Shown here one piece after another: positions 7,974-16,204 of a stretch of 64,000 bases of DNA. Made by a program: the position numbers and the translations under genes. The stretch's first letter is position 1. Each line of letters begins with the position of its first letter. The notes under the pieces were generated by a model. The model was given only the letters and a program-made list of their open reading frames with translations, was not told the DNA's origin and did not search any database. Origin of the DNA: Spirochaetota bacterium (GTDB taxonomy: Bacteria; Spirochaetota; Spirochaetia; SPDA01; JAJSAL01); NCBI GenBank assembly GCA_024274705.1, contig JAJSAL010000173.1:1-64000 (forward strand), in the 5' to 3' direction.

Positions 7974-9357
7974 GGTGTCAAAACTTAAAGAAGGTGTCGA
8001 GTATATCGGATTGACGAAAATCGAAGGCCCCCTTATTTTCGTGGAGAACACCCATCCCGTAGGTTACCGGGAACTTGTCGAGTGTGTAGTAGACCGGGAA
8101 ACCAGGCTCGGCATCGTGCTGGATACTTCGGAAAAGGTGGTGATCGTCCAGCTGTTTGAAAGTACATCCGGCCTTACCCTGCCGAATACCCGGGTCCGGT
8201 TCAGAGGACGGCCCCTTACCCTGGGGGTAAGTGAAATGATGCTGGGACGGATGTTCAACGGTCTGGGTACCCCCATCGACGGCGGGCCTCCCCCTCCGGG
8301 GGCGGAAGAGAGGGACATCAATGGAAAGCCCATCAATCCTACGTCCCGGGAGTATCCCCAGGACTTCATTCAGACAGGACTCTCAGCCATCGATGGGATG
8401 AATACCCTGATACGTGGGCAGAAATTACCGATTTTTTCCGGAAACGGCCTCCCTCACAACGAAGTTGCCGCACAGATTGCACGTCAGGCAAAGATTCTGG
8501 GTGGAGAGACCGATTTCGCAGTGGTCTTCGCGGCTATGGGAGTAAAACACGATGTCGCCCGGTACTTTATGCGTTCTTTCGAGGAATCGGGGACCCTGGA
8601 CAAGGTGGCCCTGTTCCTCTCCCTTGCGGATGATCCTTCCATCGAGCGCCTTATTACGCCGAGGACAGCCCTTACCCTGGCGGAGTATCTTGCCTTCGAA
8701 CGGGACATGCATGTCCTTGTGATTATGACGGATATGACCAATTACTGCGAATCCTTACGGGAGATTTCTACAATCCGGGGAGAAATACCATCGAGGAAAG
8801 GGTATCCCGGGTATCTCTATTCAGACCTGGCCGAGTTATACGAGCGGTCCGGCATGATAAAGGGACACAAAGGGTCTATCACCCAGCTCCCGGTGCTCAC
8901 CATGCCGAATGATGATATTTCCCACCCGGTTCCGGACCTTACCGGGTACATCACGGAAGGACAGATCGTGTTCGAGCGTGAAATGTACGGAAGGAGCATC
9001 TATCCGCCGGTGGCGGGACTGCCTTCCCTGTCCAGGCTGATGAAAGACGGTATCGGAGAGGGCATGACCAGGGGAGACCATCCCCATCTTGCGAGCCAGC
9101 TCTTTGCCGCATACAGCTATGTAAAAGATGTACGGAATCTCGCCTCTGTTATCGGTGAGGAGGAATTGACACCCCTGGATCACCAGTACCTGGAGTTCGG
9201 TGAGTTTTTCGAAAAGAAGTTTGTCACTCAGGGGATCGATGAAGAGCGGTCCATCGAGGAAACACTGGATCTGGGGTGGCGGGCGTTGAGTATCCTTCCG
9301 GTGGAGGAACTCCACAGGGTAACAGAAGAGGAACTGGATGAATATTACGGCGGGTGA
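7966..9357 (+). CDS. atpB: V/A-type ATPase subunit B
   Basis: The 463-aa regulatory (non-catalytic) hexamer subunit. It has the N-terminal barrel ([16 protein letters not shown]), and the nucleotide-binding fold without a Walker A lysine: the equivalent loop reads [10 protein letters not shown], exactly as in V/A-type B subunits. The [30 protein letters not shown] block is almost invariant in the family. ATG 7966 lies within an overlap with the subunit A stop; the longer ORF-track start is a read-through into the A frame. Confidence 0.96.
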   Translation: MLKVSKLKEGVEYIGLTKIEGPLIFVENTHPVGYRELVECVVDRETRLGIVLDTSEKVVIVQLFESTSGLTLPNTRVRFRGRPLTLGVSEMMLGRMFNGLGTPIDGGPPPPGAEERDINGKPINPTSREYPQDFIQTGLSAIDGMNTLIRGQKLPIFSGNGLPHNEVAAQIARQAKILGGETDFAVVFAAMGVKHDVARYFMRSFEESGTLDKVALFLSLADDPSIERLITPRTALTLAEYLAFERDMHVLVIMTDMTNYCESLREISTIRGEIPSRKGYPGYLYSDLAELYERSGMIKGHKGSITQLPVLTMPNDDISHPVPDLTGYITEGQIVFEREMYGRSIYPPVAGLPSLSRLMKDGIGEGMTRGDHPHLASQLFAAYSYVKDVRNLASVIGEEELTPLDHQYLEFGEFFEKKFVTQGIDEERSIEETLDLGWRALSILPVEELHRVTEEELDEYYGG

Positions 9358-9375
9358 CCTGGTGATCTTGAAGTT

Positions 9376-10008
9376 ATGAGACGTGTACCTCCTACAAAAA
9401 CACAGCTTCTCAAGATAAAAGAAGAGCTGGATCTCGCCCGGCTGGGTCACGATCTGCTGGACCAGAAGCGTAATATCCTGATCATTGAACTCCTGACCCT
9501 GGTGGATCAGGCTGTAGATTACCAGGAACGGATCGAAAAGTCTCTCGCCGCGGCCTTCGGGTCCCTTGAAGATGCGGTCCTGCATATGGGAAAACGGAAC
9601 ATTCTTTCAGTTACCCAGGGGATCAACATAGAGGCCGAGATTACGCTGAAACAGCGGAGAGTGATGGGTGTTTCGATTCCGGTTGTGGAGACGGACTACA
9701 CTGAACACGGCCCCTATTTCAGCCTGATAGGAACGGGATTCAGGATCGATGAAGCGATGAGTAACTTCAAGGATACTCTTAAGACGGCAGGTCGATTGGC
9801 GGAGCTGAAAGTATCCATCATGCGTCTTGCCAGGGAAGTTAAAAAAACGATACGTAAGGTGAATGCCCTGGATAAAATAGCAATACCGGACCTGGAAGAG
9901 ACCCACACCCATATCTCGAACCGCCTCGAGGAAAATGAACGGGACATGCTTATCCTGATGAAACGGGTGAAAGCGAGGTTAGAAGGGGGGAGGAGAAACG
10001 GGATATGA
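9376..10008 (+). CDS. atpD: V/A-type ATPase subunit D (central shaft)
   Basis: A 210-aa shaft subunit. The N-terminal motif VPPTKTQLLKIKEELDLA and the C-terminal helix NALDKIAIPDLEETHTHISNRLEENERD are diagnostic of the D family. The antiparallel coiled coil formed by its two ends rotates inside A3B3. It follows subunit B by 18 bp and overlaps the universal stress protein gene by 4 bp, so the operon continues beyond the ATPase proper. Confidence 0.93.
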   Translation: MRRVPPTKTQLLKIKEELDLARLGHDLLDQKRNILIIELLTLVDQAVDYQERIEKSLAAAFGSLEDAVLHMGKRNILSVTQGINIEAEITLKQRRVMGVSIPVVETDYTEHGPYFSLIGTGFRIDEAMSNFKDTLKTAGRLAELKVSIMRLAREVKKTIRKVNALDKIAIPDLEETHTHISNRLEENERDMLILMKRVKARLEGGRRNGI

Positions 10009-10490
10009 AATCCGTATTAACGAATATACTGGTCTTCGTCGACGGGACGGAAGAGTCGGTTGCAGCTTCCCAGTATGCTGTTCTATTAAGTCTTCAGACT
10101 AAAGCCGCCTTGACTGCGCTCTATGTAATCAATACCCGGGCCCTTGACGATCTTGTCAAATCCAGGATATTCCTTCAATCTGAGCAGCAGGAATACCGGC
10201 AGGACCTGGAACAGGATGCTCAGCGTTACCTGAATCATGTACGCGAACTTGCGCGGCAGAAAGGTGTTGCAATGGAAACGATAAAAGTGAGCGGAGCCGT
10301 TCAGGCGGAGATCAAGCGGACAATTAAAGAACTGGATATCGATCTCCTAGTGATAGGAGAACTCTCCCGTATCAGAAGCAGACGGGATGAACTCTACAAC
10401 GAGGCTGAACGGGCGATGAGGAGTGTTCAGTGTCCGGTACTTGTTGTAAAGAATACCGATGCAGTGTGGGACCTGTTCGAATCGGTGTGA
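10005..10490 (+). CDS. Universal stress protein (UspA family)
   Basis: A 161-aa single-domain Usp protein. The N-terminus (NILVFVDGTEESVAASQYAVLL) is the first strand and helix of the fold. Near the C-terminus, DIDLLVIGELSR and QCPVLVVKN are present, but the ATP-binding G-x2-G-x9-G(S/T) loop is not evident, so this may be a non-ATP-binding UspA-type member. The ATG overlaps the subunit D stop, linking it transcriptionally and probably translationally to the ATPase. A stress or energy-status role is inference from that context. Confidence 0.8.
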   Translation: MKSVLTNILVFVDGTEESVAASQYAVLLSLQTKAALTALYVINTRALDDLVKSRIFLQSEQQEYRQDLEQDAQRYLNHVRELARQKGVAMETIKVSGAVQAEIKRTIKELDIDLLVIGELSRIRSRRDELYNEAERAMRSVQCPVLVVKNTDAVWDLFESV

Positions 10491-10502
10491 GGGAGGAAAC
10501 AC

Positions 10503-10952
10503 ATGGCTCTTATCGATCTTATATCTAAAGAAATAGTAAAAGTTCCATTAACAGGAACCAGCAAGACAGAGATCATCCGGGAACTGATTCAGGTGATGGA
10601 AGCTGCCGGGCGGATTAGCGATGCTGAACAGGTGTACAACGCTATTATGGAACGGGAAGCCAAGGGAAGCACCGGACTGGAACAGGGCATTGCAGTTCCT
10701 CACGCGAAAACCGAAGCAGTGGATAAGCTGACTATTGTCATCGGTATCTCCCCGAAGGGAGTTGATTTCGACGCCCTCGACGGTGAACTATCGAAAATAT
10801 TCTTTCTGATGCTTGCCCCGCCGGACCAGTCGGGACCACATATCGAAGCCCTCTCTGAGATTGCCAGGCTTGCCAGGTCGTCCGTTTTTTTACGCACTTT
10901 GGCCGGTTCTAAAACACCGGAAGAGGTTGTAGAACTGATGACTGGGGATTGA
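10503..10952 (+). CDS. PTS EIIA (PtsN-like / fructose-type) domain protein
   Basis: A 149-aa stand-alone EIIA domain of the fructose/mannitol/PtsN class. The phosphorylatable histidine is in GIAVPHAKTEAV. Start ATG 10503 has GGGAGG nine bases upstream. It is the last gene of the ATPase operon and no EIIB or EIIC lies nearby, so a regulatory (nitrogen-PTS-like) role is more likely than sugar uptake. Coupling an EIIA and a Usp protein to the rotary ATPase suggests control by phosphorylation state, but this is inferred only. Confidence 0.82.
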   Translation: MALIDLISKEIVKVPLTGTSKTEIIRELIQVMEAAGRISDAEQVYNAIMEREAKGSTGLEQGIAVPHAKTEAVDKLTIVIGISPKGVDFDALDGELSKIFFLMLAPPDQSGPHIEALSEIARLARSSVFLRTLAGSKTPEEVVELMTGD

Positions 10953-10960
10953 GCAACCCT

Positions 10961-10984
10961 CACGGTAACGGGACGTTCCCCGTG
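10961..10984. terminator. Hairpin between convergent ptsN-like and histidine kinase genes
   Basis: CACGG/CCGTG outer arms enclose an AACG-GGA-CGTT hairpin in the 39-bp gap between two convergent genes. No clean T-run follows immediately on the plus strand (a T6 lies 12 bp on), so termination is plausible but unproven. Confidence 0.35.
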
Positions 10985-10991
10985 TCTCCGG

Positions 10992-12845
10992 TCAGGCTTT
11001 TTTCCGGGGATTCCACTTGCGAATTATACGAAACAGCTCGTTCGCTGCAATGGGTTTCGAGATATAATCATTCATACCTGCATCTATGCACATCTCCCGG
11101 TCGCCTTTCATGGCATTTGCGGTCAGTGCGATAATAGGAAGGTCGGTGAATCTTCCGGTTTTTCGGATTGTTCCTGTAGCCTCGTAGCCGTCCATGTTGG
11201 GCATCTGTACGTCCATGAGAACCAGGTCAAAAGTGTTGTCCTGAACAGCTTCCACCGCTTGTTTTCCGTCATGGACGATATGAACAAGTATCCCTTCCTG
11301 TTTGAGAATTTCGCTGATCACTTTCTGATTGATTTCATTGTCTTCCGCCAGCAACACGGAAAGTCCATGCAGGGAATCATCCGGATCTCCCGGCACCTGG
11401 AAATCCGCACGGCCGGCTTCAGTCCCGGTTCTTTCACTCAAGCCTAATGGAACGGTAAAGAAAAAGGTAGAACCGGCACCCGGTTCAGATGTCAGGGAGA
11501 TCTCTCCACCCATCAGGTCCACCAGGCTCCTGCTTATGGAGAGACCCAGTCCTGTTCCCCCGAAGCGGCGTGTAGTGGTTCCATCTGCCTGTTTGAAGGC
11601 TTCGAAGAGATATTTCGCCTTTTCACCGGGAATCCCGATCCCGGTATCGCTGACGGAAAATGTGATATCTATTGAGTGTTCAGTCTGGTTTTCACTTTTT
11701 ACGTATACGGTGACGGAACCGTTTTCCGTGAATTTAACGGCATTGGAAATGAGGTTTGTCAGTACCTGGGATACCCGGACCGGATCACCCCTGAGAAGCA
11801 GGGGAGTTCCCTCTTCTATAACTACGGAATAGTCGAGACCTTTTTCCCCGGCCTTGATCAGGAACATATCGTACACCTGGTGGATCATACTGCTCAGATC
11901 GAAGTCGACAGATTCGATTTCCAGTTTTCCCGCTTCGATTTTTGAAAAGTCCAGGATTTCGTTTATAATCGACAGGAGTGAGTGCGACGATGTTTTAATC
12001 ACACCCAGATAATCCAGCAGTTTTCCGGACACATCCTGCTGGATCGCCAAATCAGTCATACCTATGATTGCGTTCATAGGTGTTCGTATTTCGTGCGACA
12101 TGTTTGCGAGGAATTCGCTTTTCGCCCGGGTAGCCTGTTCGGATTTCTCTTTTGCAATCAGCAGCTGATGAAAGATCTTTTTCCGTTCCTCCACCTCTTT
12201 TTCCATGTCCCGGGTTTGTAAAAACAGGTTTTTCTGGTAATACTCGATTATGTAGTTTGCCAGTATGCCCAGGATCACTGCGGAAACAAGGAAAAAGTTG
12301 TTGTTCAGATAGGAAGGAAAATCTTTAGTGGGAAATCCGCCGGTGATTTTATGGTGAACCAGGATCGCTACACCATTGTAGAATACACAGGCTGCAACGG
12401 AACCGATTGCAGCGTACCGTACACTCAGCCGGGTAAACGTGTGGTTCCACAGAATGATAAGAATAAGACCCGCATAGTAGTAGTGATACCCGAGTTCATC
12501 GGGCTGAGATATGGCGATCATCCAGGTAATACCGAGACTGCTTGCAAGGGTCGTCAACAGCAGTGCCGCCTGATAAAATTTTTTAAACAGGGGAGAAAAA
12601 CTGAGAAACAGGATGCCTAGGTTAAGGGGGAGGAGAAATGCGTACCGGATAAGCCAGACCGTGTATTTTGATTCCGGGACGATCCAGATATCGAGGATGC
12701 CGAACACAGAAAAGAGAAAGGCCGCCAGCAGAAGACCGATACGGATGATGAAAATATTCTGATCATAGAGCGCCTCCTGGTACTCCATTTCGAGTTCCCA
12801 GGTGAAAGACCGGATGGGAATTGAGAGAAAATGTTTTATAGACAT
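10992..12845 (-). CDS. Hybrid sensor histidine kinase with C-terminal receiver
   Basis: A 617-aa membrane kinase. The N-terminus has about six hydrophobic segments (residues ~30-205) with no recognisable extracellular sensor. A HisKA domain with phospho-acceptor motif MSHEIRTPMNAIIGM follows, then a HATPase domain with N box (LISNAVKF), G1 (DTGIGIPG) and G2 (GGTGLGLSIS), and finally a receiver (VLLAEDNEINQ, acceptor in LVLMDVQMPNMDGYEA). No HPt or output domain is fused and no partner regulator is nearby. It lies 25 bp downstream of the GH13 gene on the same strand, so the two may be co-transcribed. The membrane-embedded input domain suggests it senses the membrane or a lipophilic signal, which is inference. 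Confidence 0.9.
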   Translation of the reverse strand: MSIKHFLSIPIRSFTWELEMEYQEALYDQNIFIIRIGLLLAAFLFSVFGILDIWIVPESKYTVWLIRYAFLLPLNLGILFLSFSPLFKKFYQAALLLTTLASSLGITWMIAISQPDELGYHYYYAGLILIILWNHTFTRLSVRYAAIGSVAACVFYNGVAILVHHKITGGFPTKDFPSYLNNNFFLVSAVILGILANYIIEYYQKNLFLQTRDMEKEVEERKKIFHQLLIAKEKSEQATRAKSEFLANMSHEIRTPMNAIIGMTDLAIQQDVSGKLLDYLGVIKTSSHSLLSIINEILDFSKIEAGKLEIESVDFDLSSMIHQVYDMFLIKAGEKGLDYSVVIEEGTPLLLRGDPVRVSQVLTNLISNAVKFTENGSVTVYVKSENQTEHSIDITFSVSDTGIGIPGEKAKYLFEAFKQADGTTTRRFGGTGLGLSISRSLVDLMGGEISLTSEPGAGSTFFFTVPLGLSERTGTEAGRADFQVPGDPDDSLHGLSVLLAEDNEINQKVISEILKQEGILVHIVHDGKQAVEAVQDNTFDLVLMDVQMPNMDGYEATGTIRKTGRFTDLPIIALTANAMKGDREMCIDAGMNDYISKPIAANELFRIIRKWNPRKKA

Positions 12846-12870
12846 CGATGGCGCCGTGTAAACTGCATGA

Positions 12871-15363
12871 TTATCTCAGTAGTTCCTGCGGAACTGTTAC
12901 CTTCTCCCTGGTAAACCACATTCTCTGGTAGGGCATACAGACGATGTGAATATATCCTTCTCCGGAAATCTTAACATGCCTTCCGGAAATATTATCGTAG
13001 AGTTCCTTCGAAGATGCTCCACAGGTATCGGGTAAACATACGTCTCCAGTGTATTCCCTTCCGCTTACGTTAATTACCGCGAGGGAGCAGTCATCTCCGC
13101 AGTGATTGTAGATCACCGCCAGGGGAACCCCCTTCTGTGCTCCGATGACTTCCGCCTCGGAACCCCGAAAATGGAGCGCCGGATCAGAATCCACCAGTGC
13201 AATGAGGTTGTTCATTCCCGGGGCCACCTTTCCCTCGAAGGTGCTCCGGTCCGACAGAAGTTCCGTGATCTTAAGGTATTCCGATTTTGTCCGTTTCAAG
13301 TCCCTCAGTTCTCCGGTTCGGCTCAACTTTTCGTGATCATTGGGAAGGGCCATAAGGTCGTTGAAATAAATGGATTTTACATTTCGTCCAATAAGGGCGA
13401 ATGCGAGGGTATAGAAGGCGAGGAACCGCGCCACTTCCAGGTCCTGATCTCCCAGCCGGACAAGGGAGTCCCTGGTGGTTGTGCACAGTTCGTAAGGCTC
13501 TCTGCCGTGAATCACCTTGTTTACAAAAAACCTGATTGCCTGTTCTGCCGGTTCGGATTGTTCTGCGTATCCGGATAACACGGCGAGGAGCTGTTCTTCC
13601 GACTGTACTTCCGGTCTAAGACGCAGTTCACCAGGTGCGGTTCCCTTTTCGAAAAGGACCGGGCCAGTACGATCAGGATCGATGCCGGTCTGTCTGCAAA
13701 AATCGATAAACTCTTCTTCTGCGTACCGGAAGGGAGGAACCGATTTGTATTTGATTTTTCCTCCGCCTGCAGCTACGGTATCAGCCAGACTCTGCCGTTC
13801 GGAAATTGTAAGGAGGTCCATACTCCCCCGGACGGATTTGCCGTCATGGCTTTCTGCCAGGCTGAACCTGATACTCGATTCAGGGACATCATACCTGGAA
13901 ATCAGTTCGAAGATTCTCGGCAATATCATCGGTTCCCGGTTGTTGAACACGGCGGGGAGGATGCCCGCCAGATGAAAATCATACATCATGGGCGGCGGAG
14001 CTTCTTTGTTGGACATCTGTTTCAGAACTGCAGTGAGGGTATCGTTTACCTCGAGATTCGCGACGATCCTGGGAGAGACGCATTCCATGGAGAGGTACAG
14101 GATCTTCATCAGCTTTGAAACTTCCGGAAGACCGAAGCAGGAGGTTCTCCATTTTTTAAACGCGAAATTAGCTGCGTCCAGACGCAGCATGCTTAAGTCC
14201 ATGCTTAAGTACCAGGAAAAATCGTCGGCCAGCATGGTGAGACCTTCCAGGGAAGATGTATTCAGATCTACCTGGACATGGCTGAAGGTGGTAAGCGCCC
14301 GGAATTCCTTCCCGAAAATCTCGGGGTCTGCCGGAAGATACGTCCTCATCACCGAAACAGCGACCTCAGGTTCATAGCCGATACGTACCAGCAGCTCTTC
14401 CGGGGTATCGATGGCCCGGGTGAAGATATACGGCGTATGCTGTACCTCCTGGGTGGCGGATACGGTAAATATCTCCTCCGGATCTATGCCCAAGCCTTCG
14501 ATACATGACCTGAATGCGGTGATATGCCGGTAATCTTCCGATATCAGCATTTGGTCGTTACGAATTTTGTTGAATATCGAAAGGAGACTGATCACCGGTT
14601 CCGGTATGTCCTTGTTTACCTTACCTTTTAGCCGCTGCCCCATCTCTGCAACGCGCTCTGCCTGAGACATGCCCGCATATGCAGGGTCTTCCGGCTGCCG
14701 CCTGAAAATACTGAAAAGAGGAAACGGACGGGGTCTGAATACTGTATCGAAATCTCCATTTTTCAGCCGTTCCCGGTAGTCGTCTTCGGAAAAAATAAAG
14801 AAGCACTTTCCGGCGGCATCATTGCCCTGAATATATTCCTGAAACCTCGGGTTTTCTATATCCACATGATTGAGTACGAAATCCGTCATGGAAAAATAAC
14901 GTTCCATCAGGTCCGTGAACTGTTCGTTTGTACCAAAACGATGATGGATCCGGCTCCGCTCAATCTGGGAAAAATACCCGTCGTTGAACCGCGATTCTTC
15001 GATTCTGCATGCAGGGAGCATGTGCATACCCCGGATTGCGGGGAAATATTCATCCAGAAACTTGACCATGGTAACCAGGGTGGGTTTGTCCCGTTCATAC
15101 ACACTGTCAGCATAGGTGATAACCAGGGTGTTCTGGGAAATCCGGGACAAGGGATCATCGGGATCGTATGCTCTATCCTTTTCCTGTACTTTCCGGGACT
15201 TGTGGTTCCATACTTTTTTCAACATGGAAATCCAGTATCCGGTAATCTTAAGGGCGAGAGTACCATACTCAGACTCAGGGTACACCTTCGAAAAAAGGGT
15301 TCGTATCGCTTTTATTTTGTTCGCTTCCAGGGGGTCCCATAAGGATGTTCGATTTTTTTCCAT
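12871..15363 (-). CDS. GH13 sucrose/glucosyl phosphorylase-like protein, long form
   Basis: An 830-aa alpha-amylase-fold protein closest to the GH13 sucrose-phosphorylase group. Recognisable blocks in order: the (beta/alpha)8 entry with MLPACRIEESRFNDGYFSQI, the FVLNHVDIENPRFQEYI region, the nucleophile motif LRLDAANFAFKKW followed by TSCFGLPE (family: LDA..YA.KK..TSCF), the acid/base region VANLEVND, and a SHDGKSVRG block for the HD pair. Classical sucrose phosphorylases are ~490-560 aa; about 200 extra residues are spread over the N-terminus and barrel loops. Start ATG 15363 is preferred to the ORF-track start 15576 because GGGAG and a promoter lie just upstream. The substrate cannot be told from sequence: a phosphorylase of a glucoside other than sucrose is possible. 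Confidence 0.75.
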   Translation of the reverse strand: MEKNRTSLWDPLEANKIKAIRTLFSKVYPESEYGTLALKITGYWISMLKKVWNHKSRKVQEKDRAYDPDDPLSRISQNTLVITYADSVYERDKPTLVTMVKFLDEYFPAIRGMHMLPACRIEESRFNDGYFSQIERSRIHHRFGTNEQFTDLMERYFSMTDFVLNHVDIENPRFQEYIQGNDAAGKCFFIFSEDDYRERLKNGDFDTVFRPRPFPLFSIFRRQPEDPAYAGMSQAERVAEMGQRLKGKVNKDIPEPVISLLSIFNKIRNDQMLISEDYRHITAFRSCIEGLGIDPEEIFTVSATQEVQHTPYIFTRAIDTPEELLVRIGYEPEVAVSVMRTYLPADPEIFGKEFRALTTFSHVQVDLNTSSLEGLTMLADDFSWYLSMDLSMLRLDAANFAFKKWRTSCFGLPEVSKLMKILYLSMECVSPRIVANLEVNDTLTAVLKQMSNKEAPPPMMYDFHLAGILPAVFNNREPMILPRIFELISRYDVPESSIRFSLAESHDGKSVRGSMDLLTISERQSLADTVAAGGGKIKYKSVPPFRYAEEEFIDFCRQTGIDPDRTGPVLFEKGTAPGELRLRPEVQSEEQLLAVLSGYAEQSEPAEQAIRFFVNKVIHGREPYELCTTTRDSLVRLGDQDLEVARFLAFYTLAFALIGRNVKSIYFNDLMALPNDHEKLSRTGELRDLKRTKSEYLKITELLSDRSTFEGKVAPGMNNLIALVDSDPALHFRGSEAEVIGAQKGVPLAVIYNHCGDDCSLAVINVSGREYTGDVCLPDTCGASSKELYDNISGRHVKISGEGYIHIVCMPYQRMWFTREKVTVPQELLR

Positions 15364-15373
15364 GATACTCCCA

Positions 15374-15402
15374 AGCATAAAACGTAGAAAAAGAGACTGC
15401 AA
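15374..15402 (-). promoter_or_regulatory. Promoter of the GH13 gene, near-leaderless
   Basis: On the minus strand TTGCAG (15402-15397), 17 bp, then TATGCT (15379-15374). The predicted start is about 15367, only four bases before the ATG at 15363. GGGAG sits between -10 and ATG, so it would be largely upstream of the transcript start. Confidence 0.5.
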
Positions 15403-15511
15403 CCCTTTTATGCAGGAAAAAGAATAAAAACTCCAGCGTTCTTTCGGATTACACGGCGGCGGAGTAACGAATCCGGCTCCTTTATCGTACGAGGCCTCAT
15501 AATTCCCGGTC

Positions 15512-15539
15512 TTGCATCGATTGTTCAATACGCTATAAT
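15512..15539 (+). promoter_or_regulatory. Promoter of the unknown-protein/pyrophosphatase operon
   Basis: TTGCAT (15512-15517), 16-bp spacer, TATAAT (15534-15539). It predicts a ~20-nt leader containing AGGAGG before the TTG start at 15566. It is one of the best promoter matches in the window. Confidence 0.6.
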
Positions 15540-15565
15540 AGGTAATACACAGCAGGAGGCGGACC

Positions 15566-16189
15566 TTGGAATACAATATTCATCAGGATAAAGAATGGGA
15601 ATACCTGGGCACAACTATCGGCAAATATGTAAACGAACTGGCAAAAGTGAAAACGAATCCGAGTTCGTATATTCTCCTTCCCAGCCGAATACCCCTTAAC
15701 AGTCAGAAAGTGCATTTCCGAAACAGTTTGCTAAAAGGACTGGATGAATCCCTGGATGGTAAATGTACCTATACCAGTTATCAGAAGAGCAATTGGTTCT
15801 CTTTTTACTGGCGGCTCAAGATGAAGATTCTGACCGATGGAGGGGAGCGGCTGTGTTTTCTCTACGGCAATGATGTGGACAGGAGGCTGCTTTTCGGCGA
15901 TGTTCCCAGCGAGGGCCTCAGCATGATTGAAGAGGTGATCATGAAGGATGTTCAGCACCTGTCTGTGAATGATCTTTTACAGGATAATTCCATCGATGCT
16001 TTCGCGGAATCCCTTATGACACCCTTAGCGGAGAAGCTTATCACCATAGACAGGCTGCACAGGTATGAAGACAACCGTATCCGGTTCGATCTCATTTTCG
16101 ACGATATGCGTTACAGGCTTATCCTTTCGGTTCGGGACCTGGGGGAGAAGCTTGTATTTCCCGAACTTGCGGTGTTCATCGAAGATTGA
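15566..16189 (+). CDS. Protein of unknown function (207 aa) upstream of pyrophosphatase
   Basis: A soluble 207-aa protein with no signal peptide, no membrane segment and no family I recognise. The TTG start is well supported: AGGAGG sits seven bases upstream. The composition is balanced and acidic toward the C-terminus. A basic and aromatic patch near residues 60-85 (CTYTSYQKSNWFSFYWRLK) and an Asp/Arg-rich stretch near residues 175-190 (RIRFDLIFDDMRYR) stand out. It lies 15 bp before hppA under the same promoter, so a link with pyrophosphate or ion homeostasis is possible but unproven. Confidence 0.7.
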   Translation: MEYNIHQDKEWEYLGTTIGKYVNELAKVKTNPSSYILLPSRIPLNSQKVHFRNSLLKGLDESLDGKCTYTSYQKSNWFSFYWRLKMKILTDGGERLCFLYGNDVDRRLLFGDVPSEGLSMIEEVIMKDVQHLSVNDLLQDNSIDAFAESLMTPLAEKLITIDRLHRYEDNRIRFDLIFDDMRYRLILSVRDLGEKLVFPELAVFIED

Positions 16190-16204
16190 CCACGGGGTGG
16201 TTTG

